A DNA stretch of 64,000 nt, from contig NC_015583.1 in NCBI RefSeq assembly GCF_000253255.1, forward strand, positions 620,001 to 684,000, given 5' to 3'. The notes beneath the pieces are model-generated. The model did no database searches. It saw only the letters and a program-made list of their open reading frames with translations, and was not told the DNA's origin. Shown here piece after piece: positions 33,730 to 43,159 of the stretch (its first letter is position 1; each line of letters begins with the position of its first letter). The translations under genes were made by a program, and so were the position numbers. Source of the DNA: Novosphingobium sp. PP1Y (lineage in GTDB: Bacteria; Pseudomonadota; Alphaproteobacteria; Sphingomonadales; Sphingomonadaceae).

Positions 33730-35174
33730 GTGAAACAGGTTCCCCCGCCGGAGCGGCCGGTCTTGAAGCCCTGCAAGCGGAATTGGCCCGCCAGTTGACC
33801 CTTACCGGCTTTGGCGGGCAGGACTGGACCCGGCCGCGCAGCCATCCCGAAGGTCATGTGCATGACGTCGTCATCGTGGGCGGCGGACAAAGCGGGCTGG
33901 CGGCGGCTTTCGGCCTGATCCGCGAGCGCATCAGCAACATCCTCGTGATCGACGAGAATCCTGCCGGGTTCGAAGGGCCATGGGAAACTTATGCGCGAAT
34001 GGTGACCTTGCGAACGCCCAAGGACCTGACGCCGATCGACTTCGGCATCCCGGCGCTGACTTACCGCGCCTGGTGGGAAGCCCGGCACGGTGCCGAGAGT
34101 TGGACACAGGTCGACAAGATCGTCCGCGGCGACTGGATGGCCTATCTGCGTTGGTATCGGCGTGTGCTCGACTTGCCTGTGCGCAATGAAACGAAACTGG
34201 AACTGATAGAGCCGATCGGGCAGGGGCTTTACCGCCTCAAGCTCGCGGGCGGGGGAACTCTCCTGAGCCGAAAGGTGATCCTTGCTACCGGGATACAGGG
34301 CGGCGGAGAATGGCACACCCCGGCCCTCATCAGTGGAGCCCTGCCGCGTCACCTCTATGCGCATACCAGCGAAGCGATCGACTACCCGGCGCTGGCCGGC
34401 AAGCGCATTGCCATTCTCGGCGGGGGAGCCTCTGCCTTCGACAATGCAAATGTCGCACTGGCGGCGGGCGTGCGCGAAGTCGAAGTGCATATGAGGCGCA
34501 AGGTGCTGCCCCGTATCAACCCGATCCGCTTCATGGAGCGCGTGGGTTTTACCGCGCGCTATCCGGCTCTCGATGATGCCGAGAAATACACGGTCATGTC
34601 GGCCTTCCTCGGCCACAACCAGCCGCCGACGAACGATACCTTCCGTCGCGCTGCCGCCAGGTCCGGGTTCAGCCTTCATCTCGGCTCGCCGTGGCTCTCG
34701 GTGGAGGTGCAAGGTGAGCGGGCCCTGGTGACGACGCCACGCGGCAAATTTGCGTTCGATTTCCTGGTCCTGTCGACCGGGCTGCTCAGCGATCCCGGGC
34801 TGCGCCCGGAACTTGCCGGTGTTAGCGATGCGATCGCCCGCTGGTCGGACGTCTATCGCGCCCCGCCCGGCAAGGAAAACGCATTGCTGGACGCGCATCC
34901 CTATCTCGGCCCGGCATTCGAGTTCCTGCCGCGCAAGGGCTCCCCTTCCCAGGCTCTGCATGGCCTGTTCGTCTTCAATTACTCGGCCCTCGCGAGTCTC
35001 GGTCTTTCGGCTTCGGCGCTCTCGGGCTTGCAGGCCGCACTTCCACGGCTTGTGCGCGGGGTGGCCGACCAGCTCTTTCTTGACGATCGCGAGGCGCTTA
35101 TCGCCGACTTTCTCGCTTACGATGAGCCGGAGTTCGAGGAGACCTGGCCTATGGCACAGGAGGATGCGGCATGA
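33726..35174 (+). CDS. FAD/NAD(P)-binding oxidoreductase, candidate urate hydroxylase
   Basis: 482 residues, cytoplasmic. Two dinucleotide folds: FAD site DVVIVGGGQSGLAAAFGL near residues 47-64, and NAD(P) site KRIAILGGGASAFDNANVAL near residue 230. The conserved VILATGIQGGGEWHTP and DFLVLSTGLLSDPGL also show a two-dinucleotide flavoprotein related to class B monooxygenases. It is not built like the single-domain HpxO. It sits between uraD and uraH with ATGA overlaps on both sides, exactly where a urate-to-5-hydroxyisourate enzyme is required, and no uricase or PuuD is visible. It could correspond to, or resemble, the Xanthomonas urate hydroxylase HpyO; I cannot confirm this by alignment. Confidence 0.75.
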   Translation: MSETGSPAGAAGLEALQAELARQLTLTGFGGQDWTRPRSHPEGHVHDVVIVGGGQSGLAAAFGLIRERISNILVIDENPAGFEGPWETYARMVTLRTPKDLTPIDFGIPALTYRAWWEARHGAESWTQVDKIVRGDWMAYLRWYRRVLDLPVRNETKLELIEPIGQGLYRLKLAGGGTLLSRKVILATGIQGGGEWHTPALISGALPRHLYAHTSEAIDYPALAGKRIAILGGGASAFDNANVALAAGVREVEVHMRRKVLPRINPIRFMERVGFTARYPALDDAEKYTVMSAFLGHNQPPTNDTFRRAAARSGFSLHLGSPWLSVEVQGERALVTTPRGKFAFDFLVLSTGLLSDPGLRPELAGVSDAIARWSDVYRAPPGKENALLDAHPYLGPAFEFLPRKGSPSQALHGLFVFNYSALASLGLSASALSGLQAALPRLVRGVADQLFLDDREALIADFLAYDEPEFEETWPMAQEDAA

Positions 35175-35503
35175 TCACGCTGTCCACCCACGTTCTGGAC
35201 ACGGCGCTTGGCCGTCCTGCAGCCGGTGTTGCGCTTGCCCTCGCCAATGGTGACGGGGACATCCTGTTTATCGGGGCGACCGATGCCGACGGACGTTGTC
35301 CTCAGTTGCCGACAGTCGCAGCCGGGCGCTTCCGACTGAGCTTCGAAATCGCCGACTACTTTCGCGGCCTTGGCGCCGACTTGCCCGATCCGCCATTTCT
35401 GGACCGTGTCTCCATCGATTTCGGCGTGGCCGAAGCGTCGGGGCACTATCACGTGCCGATACTCGTCTCTCCCTACGGATATTCGACGTATCGAGGAAGC
35501 TGA
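35171..35503 (+). CDS. uraH: 5-hydroxyisourate hydrolase
   Basis: 110 residues, transthyretin-like. Signatures: LSTHVLDTALGRPAAGVALAL at the start, FIGATDADGRC, and the C-terminal HYHVPILVSPYGYSTYRGS, whose YRGS tail is diagnostic of HIU hydrolase rather than transthyretin. It opens 5-hydroxyisourate to OHCU. The ATG overlaps the flavoprotein stop. No Sec signal is visible, so action is cytoplasmic. This is the last of the overlapping operon genes; 121 bp follow before the receptor gene, with no terminator seen. Confidence 0.97.
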   Translation: MITLSTHVLDTALGRPAAGVALALANGDGDILFIGATDADGRCPQLPTVAAGRFRLSFEIADYFRGLGADLPDPPFLDRVSIDFGVAEASGHYHVPILVSPYGYSTYRGS

Positions 35504-35624
35504 GGGACTGATCCAGAGACCATCTTATCAGCCGATACAGCTTATCGGTCGATGCTTCGGCACGTTGTGAAGGGTCTGGCAGATGCCTCTTCGACAAAAC
35601 CAAAAATTACCGGAAGGACCCTTC

Positions 35625-37703
35625 ATGATCTCTTGCGATGCCTTGCGCATGAAGCTGCTTGCATCCTGCGTCGCCGGTGGTCTCGTCGCGCTGCTCTCAC
35701 CTGCCGTCCACGCTGAGGAGGATTCCGGGGCAGAAGCAGCCGGGAAACACGGTGAGGCGCCGGGCGCGGTTCGAAGCTGGGAGAATGAGATCGTCGTATT
35801 CGGACGGGGCGAGGCGAAGATCGGCGTGGCCAATGCGTCGAGCGAAGGCAGCGTGGCCGGCTCCGACCTGTTGGTACGTCCTTTGCTGCGTGTGGCGGAG
35901 CTTCTCGAAGCCGTGCCCGGCATGGTCGCTGCGCAGCACTCGGGCAGTGGCAAGGCCAACCAGTACTTTCTGCGCGGTTTCAACCTCGATCACGGTTCGG
36001 ATTTCACGACCTATGTCGATGGCGTTCAGATGAATTTACGCACGCATGGTCACGGGCAGGGCTACCTCGATCTCAACGGGCTGATTCCGGAGATCGTTGC
36101 GCGGGAGGATTTCCGCAAGGGTCCCTACCGCGCAGATGGCGGTGATTTCGCGCTGGCTGGCGCGGCCTACATGACCACGATCGACGGGTTCGAGAATACC
36201 TGGCTGTCGCTGGAGGGTGGATTTTACGGATCGCGGCGCTTGGCCATGGGTGGAACGATCCGCGACCTGGGGCCGGGCGACTTGACGCTCGTCGCGCAGG
36301 CCAGGCGCTACGACGGTCCCTGGCAGGAGCCGGAACACCTGCGCCACTATTCGGGCTTTGCAAAGTATCTCGTCTCAGTGGATGAAGGCGATCTCGCAGC
36401 TTCGCTGCACGGCTATCGCGGTACCTGGCGACCCACGGAGCAAATCCCAGAGCGCATCATCGGATCGGACCAGTGCGGCGATGTCTTTTGTTCCCCGGAT
36501 CCCACTGCGCGCGGCCAGACGACGCGCTTCGTCGGTAATATCGCGCTGTCGCAACCCGGCTGGAGCGCCAACCTCGATGCGCAGTACTATGACTGGTCGA
36601 TGTATTCGAATCCAACTTATGCGGATCCGGACGGGGCCAGTGCGCAGATCCGCCAGTTCGACCGGCGCTGGATCCTTGGCATGTCCGCCCGCAAGCATTG
36701 GAAACTTGGGGCCGGGCTTACCTTCACCGTGGGCACCGAGAACCGCTACGACAACATGGGAAATGTTGGCGTCGAACGCACGGCCATGCGGGAACTGCTC
36801 TATTCCCTGGGGCGCTACCGTGTCGATGAGCTTTCGGCCGCGCTTTATGGAGAGGCGACGTGGCAACCGCTGGCGGGACTGCGGCTGACGGGCGGCCTGC
36901 GCGGGGACCACTTTCGCTATTCGGTGCGCGCGCGCGATTCGGCGGCCGCGGCGCTTGGCGAGGGCAGTGGGCACGATTCGATCGTGTCGCCCAAGCTCTC
37001 GGCAGCCTATGAGATCTCTCCGCAGTTCGAACTTTACGCCAACTGGGGGCGCGGCTTCCACTCGAACGACGTGCGCGGCGCGGTGAACGTGGAGACGCCA
37101 GTGCCGGTTCTCGTGCGCGGCACCGGTAAGGAACTTGGCGGGCGCCTGCAGCTCTCCGAGTTCTCGCTGACGGCGACCTATTGGTGGCTCGACGTTGGCA
37201 GCGAGTTGCGCTTCGTCGGCGATTCCAATGCCGTGGAACCGACCGGGGCGAGCAGCCGTCATGGATACGAGATCGTCGCCTTCTGGCGGCCGGTGCCTTG
37301 GCTGGCGCTGGACGGCAACTACACCGCCAGCCATTCGCGCTATGACAACGGCGATCGTATTCCCAATGCCTTCGAGAATGCCGCCTCCGGCGGTGTCGCG
37401 GTGGTGCTCGATCCGTGGGAGGCCAGCCTGCGTGTGCGGCATCTCGGGCCTTATCCGCTGATCGAAGACAACAGCGTGCGCAACAAGGGCAGTACGGTGC
37501 TAAACGGTCGCGCATCCTGGAAGGGCAAGCATGTGCAGATCTATGGAGAAGTGCTCAATATCCTGGACAGCCGGGACAAGGATATCGCCTACTTCTACGA
37601 GTCCTACATTCCCGCCTACGATCCGGCGGGGCCGGCAGAGGGCGTGCTGAGCCGCGTGGTCGAACCGCGTACGGTGAAGGTCGGCGCGAAGTTCAGCTTC
37701 TGA
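35625..37703 (+). CDS. TonB-dependent receptor linked to purine genes
   Basis: 692 residues from ATG 35625 (GGAAGGACC upstream). Signal peptide about 1-27 (LLSPAVHAEE), plug domain (LLVRPLLRVAELLEAVPGMV, QYFLRGFNLDHGSDFTTYVD), and a barrel ending in VKVGAKFSF with terminal Phe. The plug resembles the nickel/cobalamin-like small receptor group rather than the large siderophore receptors. It follows uraH by 121 bp and precedes the NCS2 permease, so it probably imports a purine, allantoin or a conjugate across the outer membrane. Barrel substrate cannot be read from sequence. Confidence 0.93.
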   Translation: MISCDALRMKLLASCVAGGLVALLSPAVHAEEDSGAEAAGKHGEAPGAVRSWENEIVVFGRGEAKIGVANASSEGSVAGSDLLVRPLLRVAELLEAVPGMVAAQHSGSGKANQYFLRGFNLDHGSDFTTYVDGVQMNLRTHGHGQGYLDLNGLIPEIVAREDFRKGPYRADGGDFALAGAAYMTTIDGFENTWLSLEGGFYGSRRLAMGGTIRDLGPGDLTLVAQARRYDGPWQEPEHLRHYSGFAKYLVSVDEGDLAASLHGYRGTWRPTEQIPERIIGSDQCGDVFCSPDPTARGQTTRFVGNIALSQPGWSANLDAQYYDWSMYSNPTYADPDGASAQIRQFDRRWILGMSARKHWKLGAGLTFTVGTENRYDNMGNVGVERTAMRELLYSLGRYRVDELSAALYGEATWQPLAGLRLTGGLRGDHFRYSVRARDSAAAALGEGSGHDSIVSPKLSAAYEISPQFELYANWGRGFHSNDVRGAVNVETPVPVLVRGTGKELGGRLQLSEFSLTATYWWLDVGSELRFVGDSNAVEPTGASSRHGYEIVAFWRPVPWLALDGNYTASHSRYDNGDRIPNAFENAASGGVAVVLDPWEASLRVRHLGPYPLIEDNSVRNKGSTVLNGRASWKGKHVQIYGEVLNILDSRDKDIAYFYESYIPAYDPAGPAEGVLSRVVEPRTVKVGAKFSF

Positions 37704-37845
37704 TCGCGTTCCTGACGGCGCGGTATTCGCTTGGCGATCAGGTTTCCTCGCATCGTGAAAGTTTCTTTGAAAATGATCCATCGCTGAATAGCAGGTCAAA
37801 TCGGAATATGCGTACTAGGCTTGGCGCAAAGGAGGCCCAGGTCTG

Positions 37846-39210
37846 ATGCTCATGGAATCCGAGATTTCCGCCGAGGCGGTTGTTGCCGAAGCGGAGCCCG
37901 ATCCGGGTGCGGTGGATGAAATACCCGCACTGTCGCGATTGGTTGTCCTGGGTCTGCAGCACGTCATGGTGATGTATGCAGGTGCTGTAGCGGTTCCGCT
38001 CGTACTCGGTCACGCGCTTGGCCTTTCGGCGTCGCAAATCGGTCTTCTGGTAAGTGCCGACTTGTTCGGATGCGGGCTCGTTACATTGCTGCAGACTGTG
38101 GGCATCAAGGGTGTGGGCTTGCGCATGCCGATTATGATGGGCGTTACCTTTGCGTCTATCGGGCCTATGCTGGCTATCGCCAACAGCAATATCGCCGCCG
38201 GGCAGAGTGCCGAACACAGCCTGCAGGTGATCTGCGGCGCGGTGCTGGTCGCCGGCGTGTTCGGACTGGCCATCGCACCTGTGCTCGGCAAGGTCGCGCG
38301 GTTCTTTCCGCCGGTCGTAACGGGCACGGTCATCCTCGTCATCGGGGTATCCCTGATCGGTATCGGCGTCGGTTGGATCGTGGGTCAGGGCAAGAGCGGC
38401 GAAGTCGATGCCGCGCACGCTGCGATGTCCTTTTTCGTCCTCGCCCTGATTCTGGCGGTGCTGCGCTTCGGCAAGGGCATGGTGCGCAATGCCGCGATCC
38501 TGATCGGTGTCGCGGTGGGTACATTTGTGGCTGCGGGCCTTGGCATGACCGATTTTTCGGCGGTCGGTGAGTCTGCGATACTGGGCTTTACGCCACCGCT
38601 GGTTTTCGGCTTGCCCCGTTTTGAACTGGGTGCCTCGATCAGCATGATGTTCGTCATGATCATCGTGATGGTCGAATCCGTGGGCATGTTCTTCGCCGTG
38701 TCGGAGATCGTGGGGACGAAAATGGATACGGCGCTGATGACGCGTGGTCTGCGTGCCGACGGCCTGGGAACGATTATCGGCGGGCTGTTCAATGCCTTTC
38801 CCTACACCTCGTTCTCTCAAAATATTGGCCTGATCGCGATTACCGGGGTACGTTCGCGCTTCGTGTGCGCGACCGGTGCGGTGATCATGCTGGGCCTGGC
38901 GCTCAGCCCCAAGCTTGCCGTCGCCATTGCATCGATTCCCTCCTTCGTGCTGGGCGGGGCCGGCCTTGTCATGTTCGGGATGATCGCAGCTACCGGTGTG
39001 CGGATTCTTGGCAAGGTCGACCTCTCGGGAAATCCCCATAACCAGACGATCCTCGCGGTTTCACTGAGCATGGGCATGGTGCCGCTCGTTTCGGAGGGGA
39101 TCTTTGCCTCTCTACCGCAGCCGCTGCAGCCCTTCGTTCATTCCGGCATCGTCCTGGCGACGATCTCTGCCGTGGCCCTCAATTGGCTGCTAAACAAGGA
39201 ACACCGATGA
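37846..39210 (+). CDS. NCS2-family purine (urate/xanthine) permease
   Basis: 454 residues with 12-14 membrane segments; ATG 37846 follows AAAGGAGG. Nucleobase-ascorbate transporter motifs: VLGLQHVMVMYAGAVAVPLV (Gln-His in TM1), the TM8 acidic VESVGMFFAVSEIVG, and the NAT signature SFSQNIGLIAITGVRSR. The family moves xanthine, urate or uracil with H+ or Na+. SQNIG with the purine context favours urate or xanthine (UacT/PbuX type). It supplies substrate to the upstream operon and completes an outer plus inner membrane uptake pair with the receptor. Confidence 0.94.
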   Translation: MLMESEISAEAVVAEAEPDPGAVDEIPALSRLVVLGLQHVMVMYAGAVAVPLVLGHALGLSASQIGLLVSADLFGCGLVTLLQTVGIKGVGLRMPIMMGVTFASIGPMLAIANSNIAAGQSAEHSLQVICGAVLVAGVFGLAIAPVLGKVARFFPPVVTGTVILVIGVSLIGIGVGWIVGQGKSGEVDAAHAAMSFFVLALILAVLRFGKGMVRNAAILIGVAVGTFVAAGLGMTDFSAVGESAILGFTPPLVFGLPRFELGASISMMFVMIIVMVESVGMFFAVSEIVGTKMDTALMTRGLRADGLGTIIGGLFNAFPYTSFSQNIGLIAITGVRSRFVCATGAVIMLGLALSPKLAVAIASIPSFVLGGAGLVMFGMIAATGVRILGKVDLSGNPHNQTILAVSLSMGMVPLVSEGIFASLPQPLQPFVHSGIVLATISAVALNWLLNKEHR

Positions 39211-39393
39211 AGCGCGGGTCCGCTCGGCGCTGCGGAAATACCTTCAAGCGCTATGTGAAAAACCCGGGAGCACAGCGGTGCTAGATCTCGCGCTACCACC
39301 TCGGACAGTGCGGAATGCCATCATGCAGGGGCTTTCGATCCACGCGAAGGCAGCGCCGAGCCTGGTTGCGGACCGATGATAGAAGGAATGACG

Positions 39394-40122
39394 ATGAAAT
39401 CTCATTTTCAGAAGCGAGGAAGCGCTGCGCTTCGGGGCATCCTCGCCATTGCCCTGGCCGGTATGCCTGTGACGATTGCGCAGGCGCAGCCGGCGGGCAA
39501 ACCCAGTACCGTCACCGGTCTGACGGGCATGTGGTTCTTGGAACAGGACGATTTCGAGACGCCGGTGGAGCCGCCCTATAGGCCTGAGGCGAGGGCGATG
39601 GTCGAGGAGCGCGAAGCCCAAGAGAATGCGGGCAAGGTCATCGACGACGAAACCCGGGCCTGCGAGCCGATCGGCCTCCCCGGGATAATGCTCTCGGAAT
39701 TTCCGCTGGAGATCCTGGAGACGCCGGGGCGCATCACCATCATTTCCGAGATGAGCCCGCTTGTGCGGACAGTCTATCTCAACCGGAAGAAGGCTACCGA
39801 AGGGCTGCCGCCGATGTACAATGGCTATTCGATGGGCCATTGGGAAGGCGAGACGCTGGTCATCGAGACCGACAATTTCAACGATACCGGATTTCCGTTT
39901 CGTTTCGGCAACGCGGTTCATTCCGCTACGACCACGATGACCGAGCGCATCAGCCTGAGCGAAGACGGCCAGATGCTGGTCGACGAGATGACCTTGCGCG
40001 ATCCTCGGTATCTGACCGATTCCTACAAGATCGTGCGCCATTACAAGCGCCTTCCGGAAGACTCCGAGCTATGGGAGAGCCCTTGCATGGTAGGATGGAA
40101 GGATGATCCTACGGCCCTGTAG
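39394..40122 (+). CDS. Exported protein of unknown function, paralogue of 45016-45798
   Basis: 242 residues from ATG 39394, the ATG best spaced from GAAGG; earlier ATGs at 39376 and 39388 are possible. Signal peptide about 1-32 (VTIAQAQ). The mature protein has GMWFLEQDDFETPVEPP, a Cys-containing TRACEPIGLPGIML, EILETPGRITIISEM, RTVYLNRKKA, and GHWEGETLVIETDNFND. The same order of blocks occurs in the protein at 45016-45798, showing common ancestry. The GHWEG(D/E)TLV block is familiar from uncharacterised exported proteins of sphingomonads and acidobacteria. No catalytic motif recognised. Confidence 0.75.
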   Translation: MKSHFQKRGSAALRGILAIALAGMPVTIAQAQPAGKPSTVTGLTGMWFLEQDDFETPVEPPYRPEARAMVEEREAQENAGKVIDDETRACEPIGLPGIMLSEFPLEILETPGRITIISEMSPLVRTVYLNRKKATEGLPPMYNGYSMGHWEGETLVIETDNFNDTGFPFRFGNAVHSATTTMTERISLSEDGQMLVDEMTLRDPRYLTDSYKIVRHYKRLPEDSELWESPCMVGWKDDPTAL

Positions 40123-40167
40123 TTCCAGGGCTGAATTCTCGCCTGAGAAAGTTCGACCCCGAGCGTG

Positions 40168-40207
40168 GGCCGGTGGGATGAATGTCCCGACCGGCCTGCG
40201 CATTTTT
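40168..40207 (+). terminator. Rho-independent terminator
   Basis: An 11-pair stem with one bulged base (GGCCGGTGGGA / TCCC-G-ACCGGCC) and 6-nt loop, followed six bases later by TTTTT. It ends the run of purine-region genes that precede the second receptor. Confidence 0.75.
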
Positions 40208-40382
40208 GTTTCTTAAGAACCTTTATTACAAACACGTATTTCGCCCATCGGCGAAATACTTTCAAATCAAATCAGCGAGAACTTTCCGGGAAATTGCCTG
40301 ATGTTGCATTGCAGCGAGCGGTGGGCTCGCAGCATATTTCATGCCGCATCGCGCGGTGGGAAAGCAGCGGGAAATTTGAACC

Positions 40383-42689
40383 ATGACAGGAAAGACAGCA
40401 CTCGCCCTGGCTCTATCGACGAGCCTGGCGAGCATCGTGCAACCGGCATTTGCCTCGGAGGATCGTGCCGCCACGGAGACCGGCACTTCGCTCGATATCG
40501 TCGTGACGGCAACACGCCGTGAGCAGAAGCTTCAGGACGTTCCGATCGCGGTGACGGCGATCAGCGCCGAGCAATTCGTCGCTTCGAACTACAAGGACCC
40601 CTCCGAGCTACAGTACCTTTCGCCCAGCGTGCAGGTCAGCTCCAGCGGCGGCGCCGGTTTCAACGTACGCGGCGTGGGCACCAACAGTTTCAATGCCGCG
40701 ACCGAGCAGACCGTGGGTCTCGTCGTAGATGGCATCGTCTATGGTTTCGTCAATGATCTGGGCGCCGACATGAGCGACGTGTCGCGGGTGGAAATCCTGC
40801 GCGGTCCACAGGGCACGCAGTTTGGCAAGAACGCGTCCGCGGGCGTGATCAACATTACCACTGAACGTCCGTCTACCGACCGGACCTACAGCGTCCTTCA
40901 CGCTTCATATGGTTCCTACGACGACACGAATGCGAGCTACCGGGTCAACGTTCCTGTAACCGATACCCTTGCCGTAATGGGTGTCGCATCCTACCAGAAC
41001 CGCGATGGCTGGGCGTGGAACCCGGTGCGCCAGGAAAACGCCGGCGACAGGGATCAGGTCGGTCTCAAGGGCAAGCTCAAGTGGGCGCCCACTGTTGATT
41101 TCGACATCTTCGCCAGCGTCGATTACCGTCGCTCCTACTCGAGCCCCGCATTTCTCTCCAGCTATCGTCGGTTGGGCATCGGCAGCGGCACTGTTCCACC
41201 CGGGTTCGGTATCCTCGACTACGGGATCGAACCGGGGCCTAACAACACCGAAACAGGTCTTGCCAGCGACAGCTATCAGATCAACCGCGTCGGCGGTGGT
41301 ACGTTCGAGGCGAATTACCACTTCGGCAACTATACCCTGACAGCGCTAACCGGATATCGCATGCTCGGACGCGATGCCTTCGCAACTTTGGGCAGCACGC
41401 CGATCACTGCGGCCGAAGGGCCTGTGCGCGTGCGCAGCGACCAGTTCTCTCAGGAACTGCGCCTGAGTTCGTCGGGCGGCCAGTTCATCGACTTCACCTC
41501 GGGGCTTTACTACTATCACCGCAGTTCCAAGGAAGTCAGCATGTTTGCGGGCGATTTCGGCGGCCTGGCCGAGCTGCTTCATGGCCCGGGCGCGTTGCTT
41601 TCGTTCAGCGGTGGCCGCGATTACCTCAGCTATTCGGTCGACAGCATTGCCGGCTTCATCGACGGCACTGTCAATGTTAGCGACGATCTCAAGTTGATCC
41701 TCGGCGGACGGTTGACCCGGGACAAGGCATCCTCCAGCCTTTATACCGTCGAAGTCGAGGGCGTTTACCCGTTGACGGGCATGGTCTCAGGCCCTGGCAG
41801 TGCCAAGACCGCGAATACCGATTTTTCCTGGCGCGCTGGCTTGCAGTACAATTTCACGCCGAATGTAATGGCCTATTTTACTGCTGCGCGCGGCTACAAG
41901 GGACCGCTGGCGATTGCCGTCGCCGGTTCTTCGGCGCGGATCGTCGATCCCGAGACCGTCAAGTCGCTCGAAGCCGGGATCAAGACGACGTGGTTGAACG
42001 GCAACCTGCTGTTCAACTTGACTGCCTTTCGTGAAAAGTTTCGCAATTTCCAGACCAGTGTTCCCGACACGACCCTCCTGCCGCCCGGCTTTGCGCTGGG
42101 TAATGCCGGTGGCATGAAGACGCAGGGCATCGAGGTGGAATTCTCTGTGAAGCCGACGCCGGGGCTGACGCTGATTGCGAACGGCACTTACCAGGATGCC
42201 AAGTACACCGATTTCCTTAGCGCCTGCTATTCCGAGTACGAACCGATCCAGCCGCCCGTCACGGACGATCCCAATGTCGTCGGGGCCTGCTATACCGTAC
42301 CCGGTACCGGGCTGAGTTATATCCAGGCAAAGGGATCGCCCGCGCCGAACGCCAGCAAGTGGAACCTGGCGCTGGCGGCAAGCTTCGAGCAGCCGATCGG
42401 AGAAGATCTGGCAGTCGATGCGACAGCCAACTATACTTATCGCAGTGATTTCTACACCAACGGCGTCGATCCCAATACCCGTGTGGACGGCCGCGGCATT
42501 GTCAACGTCAACCTGGGGGTCGGAGCCCAGGACGATACCTGGCGTGTCGGCGTGTTCGCCCGCAACCTCTTCGACAAGTACTACGTTTCAGGAATTGAAC
42601 TGGGCGGTTTCGACGAAGGCTCGCTTGTTAACGTGCTGGATCTCGAAGCCCGGCGCACGCTCGGCGTCGTCCTCGATACGCGCTTCTGA
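40383..42689 (+). CDS. TonB-dependent receptor
   Basis: 768 residues. Signal peptide about 1-24 (QPAFASE), TonB box-like SLDIVVTATRREQKLQDVPI near residues 36-55, plug with VRGVGTNSFNAATEQTVGLV and VEILRGPQGTQFGKNASAG (the common sphingomonad receptor signature), and a barrel closing with LGVVLDTRF. This large catabolic-receptor class typically imports aromatic or terpenoid compounds in sphingomonads. Here it is flanked by purine genes and by the exported-protein module. It has its own upstream region after a terminator and a strong terminator behind it, so it is a single-gene unit. Confidence 0.95.
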   Translation: MTGKTALALALSTSLASIVQPAFASEDRAATETGTSLDIVVTATRREQKLQDVPIAVTAISAEQFVASNYKDPSELQYLSPSVQVSSSGGAGFNVRGVGTNSFNAATEQTVGLVVDGIVYGFVNDLGADMSDVSRVEILRGPQGTQFGKNASAGVINITTERPSTDRTYSVLHASYGSYDDTNASYRVNVPVTDTLAVMGVASYQNRDGWAWNPVRQENAGDRDQVGLKGKLKWAPTVDFDIFASVDYRRSYSSPAFLSSYRRLGIGSGTVPPGFGILDYGIEPGPNNTETGLASDSYQINRVGGGTFEANYHFGNYTLTALTGYRMLGRDAFATLGSTPITAAEGPVRVRSDQFSQELRLSSSGGQFIDFTSGLYYYHRSSKEVSMFAGDFGGLAELLHGPGALLSFSGGRDYLSYSVDSIAGFIDGTVNVSDDLKLILGGRLTRDKASSSLYTVEVEGVYPLTGMVSGPGSAKTANTDFSWRAGLQYNFTPNVMAYFTAARGYKGPLAIAVAGSSARIVDPETVKSLEAGIKTTWLNGNLLFNLTAFREKFRNFQTSVPDTTLLPPGFALGNAGGMKTQGIEVEFSVKPTPGLTLIANGTYQDAKYTDFLSACYSEYEPIQPPVTDDPNVVGACYTVPGTGLSYIQAKGSPAPNASKWNLALAASFEQPIGEDLAVDATANYTYRSDFYTNGVDPNTRVDGRGIVNVNLGVGAQDDTWRVGVFARNLFDKYYVSGIELGGFDEGSLVNVLDLEARRTLGVVLDTRF

Positions 42690-42747
42690 TCACCTGACTG
42701 CATAGATGCCGCTGGCCGGGACGTCGATGATCCGGGTCATTCCCTCT

Positions 42748-42785
42748 CCGCGCCACAGGATATCCCCTGTGGCGCGGTTTTTTTT
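42748..42785 (+). terminator. Strong rho-independent terminator of the receptor gene
   Basis: Perfect 12-bp GC-rich stem (CCGCGCCACAGG / CCTGTGGCGCGG), 6-nt loop, followed directly by eight T. Confidence 0.95.
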
Positions 42786-43084
42786 CGTGCAGCCTGCGTC
42801 AAACGCCGGGTCGGCGATGGCGGTTGGATGACAGGAACTGGCAGGGCAGGACATGATAAGGCAGGGTGATCCGCGAGACGAGATGATCGCAGCTGCAACC
42901 ATCGCAACCGCCTTTCGCGGTCAGCGGCCATATTTGTGAGTTCCGTCCACATCGAGGGCTGACGGTCATGCCGCTTCGTCGGAACGAGACCGCGCTCTGC
43001 CGGAGGACGGCCAATGAGCCGGCCCGCATGGGCGGGAGATCTTCGCCAGCCTGCTCCCGGCTATTGGAGCATGCGCATACGATC

Positions 43085-43121
43085 AAAAAAAGAGCGACGC
43101 CCCTTCCAGGGCGCCGCTCTT
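43085..43121 (-). terminator. Rho-independent terminator of the allantoate amidohydrolase operon
   Basis: On the minus strand, a 13-pair stem with one mismatch (AAGAGCGGCGCCC / GGGCGTCGCTCTT), short loop, followed by a T-run. It lies 39 bp downstream of the amidohydrolase stop. Confidence 0.93.
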
Positions 43122-43159
43122 CTCAGGATGGGACCGGCAAACTTTCAAGTAGCGGGCGA

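Larger units (their letters stand above)
42690..43159. other. 470-bp convergent gap holding two terminators
   Basis: Apart from the plus-strand terminator at 42748-42785 and the minus-strand terminator at 43085-43121, no gene is convincing here. The short ORFs lack coding character. Confidence 0.6.

Noticed and set aside
35532..35548. CCGATA-N5-TATCGG inverted repeat before the purine-linked receptor
   Set aside because: Six-base arms are expected by chance in a window of this size and there is no second copy.
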